Shown here in pieces: positions 14,729 to 15,063 of a stretch of 15,063 nt of DNA (the stretch's first letter is position 1; every line of letters begins with the position of its first letter). The DNA comes from Prevotella sp. UBA4376 (GTDB lineage: Bacteria > Bacteroidota > Bacteroidia > Bacteroidales > Bacteroidaceae), in the NCBI GenBank assembly GCA_002391185.1, contig DGRY01000183.1:3482-18544 (forward strand). Reading direction: 5' to 3'. The notes under the pieces are model-generated. The model was not told the DNA's origin and ran no database searches. It saw nothing but the letters and a program-made list of their open reading frames with translations. Made by a program: the position numbers and the translations under genes.

Positions 14729-14840
14729 AAAGACGAAAAGAGCATTCTGCTCTTATGATGAATTTATGTTTCAGCCTTTATGAAAACAAGTTTTCAACAG
14801 TCTATAACATAAACTCATCAGGCTAAAGCCTTTCGTCTTT
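14729..14840. other. Multi-branched structured element (candidate RNA or cruciform DNA)
   Basis: An outer stem AAAGACGAAA (14729-14738) pairs exactly with TTTCGTCTTT (14831-14840). Inside lie AAGAGCA/TGCTCTT around TTC (14738-14744 with 14748-14754); a 15-position stem TGATGAATTTATGTT/AACATAAACTCATCA (14756-14770 with 14806-14820) with a single A-C mismatch; within that TGAAAAC/GTTTTCA (14781-14787 with 14790-14796); and GGC/GCC (14821-14823 with 14828-14830). Nearly all of the 112 bases can be placed in a closed multi-way junction. The right side ends in CGTCTTTT, a weak T-run. No TAnnTTTG promoter was found close upstream on the + strand (TATTTTTC at 14702 differs in the last base). Confidence 0.55.
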
Positions 14841-14851
14841 TAAGAAAATCA

Positions 14852-14894
14852 GGCGCTGATGCGCAATTGCGCGAATAAGCGCAAAAAATATCAA
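14852..14894 (-). repeat. Left arm of an imperfect inverted repeat
   Basis: Read on the - strand this arm (TTGATAT..TTTGCGCTTATT..GCGCA..GCATCAGC) matches the + strand of 15001-15041, with about 33 of 43 positions identical by eye. It contains a perfect 12-bp palindrome GCGCAATTGCGC (14861-14872). An AT-rich tract (TTTTGACTTTGAAATTTTGA, about 14900-14919) sits beside it, as in repeat copies A-D, so it may be a fifth, diverged member. Confidence 0.5.
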
Positions 14895-14962
14895 CCTGCA
14901 ATTTTGACTTTGAAATTTTGAATATTAAACTTTAGTAGCAAGAAACTCAAGCTGTTGGTTAG

Positions 14963-14998
14963 CCCTTCCCTTTTGGGGAGGGATGGGAGAGGGTTTTT
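14963..14998 (+). terminator. GC-rich terminator-like hairpin
   Basis: CCCTTCCC (14963-14970) pairs with GGGGAGGG (14975-14982) around TTTT, with one G-T pair. ATGGGAGAGGG and five T (14994-14998) follow, so the T-run is 11 bases from the stem unless the GGG at 14991-14993 pairs with the CCC at 14963-14965 instead. It is inside the inverted-repeat pair and 360 bases after fic, so what it would terminate is unclear. Confidence 0.4.
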
Positions 14999-15000
14999 GT

Positions 15001-15041
15001 TTGATATCCTTTGCGCTTATTGCGCATTGGTGCATCAGCAC
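15001..15041 (+). repeat. Right arm of the imperfect inverted repeat
   Basis: TTGATATCC, TTTGCGCTTATT and GCATCAGC recur here in opposite orientation to 14852-14894, flanking 106 bases that hold an AT-rich tract and a terminator-like hairpin. I see no clear target-site duplication next to the arms. Confidence 0.5.
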
Positions 15042-15063
15042 TTTATTTTCTAGTGTATGGATG

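Larger units (their letters stand above)
14601..15063. other. Gene-free tail with structured repeats
   Basis: No credible coding region was seen in these 463 bases. After an AT-rich segment (GAATAATGAATATTGAACC near 14604-14622, resembling the tracts of the other repeats) come a multi-hairpin element (14729-14840), an inverted-repeat pair (14852-14894 and 15001-15041) and a terminator-like hairpin (14963-14998). The window ends inside this region, so its far boundary is not known. Confidence 0.6.

Noticed and set aside
14861..14872. GCGCAATTGCGC as an isolated operator.
   Set aside because: It is part of the longer inverted-repeat arm and the corresponding site in the other arm is not palindromic, so operator function is not supported.

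Overview
The window looks like a chromosomal segment of a Bacteroidales bacterium, most likely Prevotella or a close relative. Four things point there: promoters of the Bacteroidetes type (-33 TTTG or TTG, 19-20 bp spacer, -7 TAnnTTTG), A-rich leaders instead of strong Shine-Dalgarno sites, the long (plant/chlamydia-like) form of IspG, and lineage-typical families (Big_5 lipoprotein, DUF3108 protein, OMP_b-brl-type barrel). The genus is an inference; no rRNA or other marker is present.

Layout. (1) Positions 1-3150, + strand: the end of a GH3-family gene, a large Ig-like lipoprotein that overlaps it by 4 bases, and a DUF3108 secreted protein, closed by a strong bidirectional terminator. (2) Positions 3171-8476, - strand: a tight five-gene housekeeping operon read as conserved hypothetical, rpoN (sigma-54), PAP2-like membrane protein, purE (purine synthesis), ispG (MEP isoprenoid pathway), with a well-formed promoter at 8495-8526. 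(3) Positions 8844-10130, +: a secreted histidine-acid phosphatase. (4) Positions 10131-10689: a 559-bp gene-free stretch rich in inverted repeats. (5) Positions 10690-12190: a divergent pair, a small secreted protein of unknown function (-) and an outer-membrane barrel protein (+), both visibly AT-richer than the housekeeping genes. (6) Positions 12260-14600: a divergent pair, an AGCS sodium/amino-acid symporter (-) and a class II Fic protein carrying its own inhibitory motif (+). (7) Positions 14601-15063: a gene-free tail with a multi-hairpin element, an inverted-repeat pair and a terminator-like hairpin.

I found no convincing new multi-gene system. The parts that known genes do not explain are in the intergenic DNA. 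A recurrent element (AT-rich degenerate tract next to a short palindrome) occurs at least four times, and its hairpin arms differ in sequence while pairing is kept. A 14-base word, GAACCAAAGGTCAC, occurs twice exactly and once in degenerate form. Two segments (14729-14840 and, more weakly, 8632-8749) can fold into multi-branched structures, and a perfect 22-bp palindrome lies at 10610-10631.

Four genes have a longer reading frame that opens with TTG, and in each case this TTG lies inside a -33 or -7 promoter box. I have used the downstream ATG for these four (8476, 11184, 13684 and 13818).
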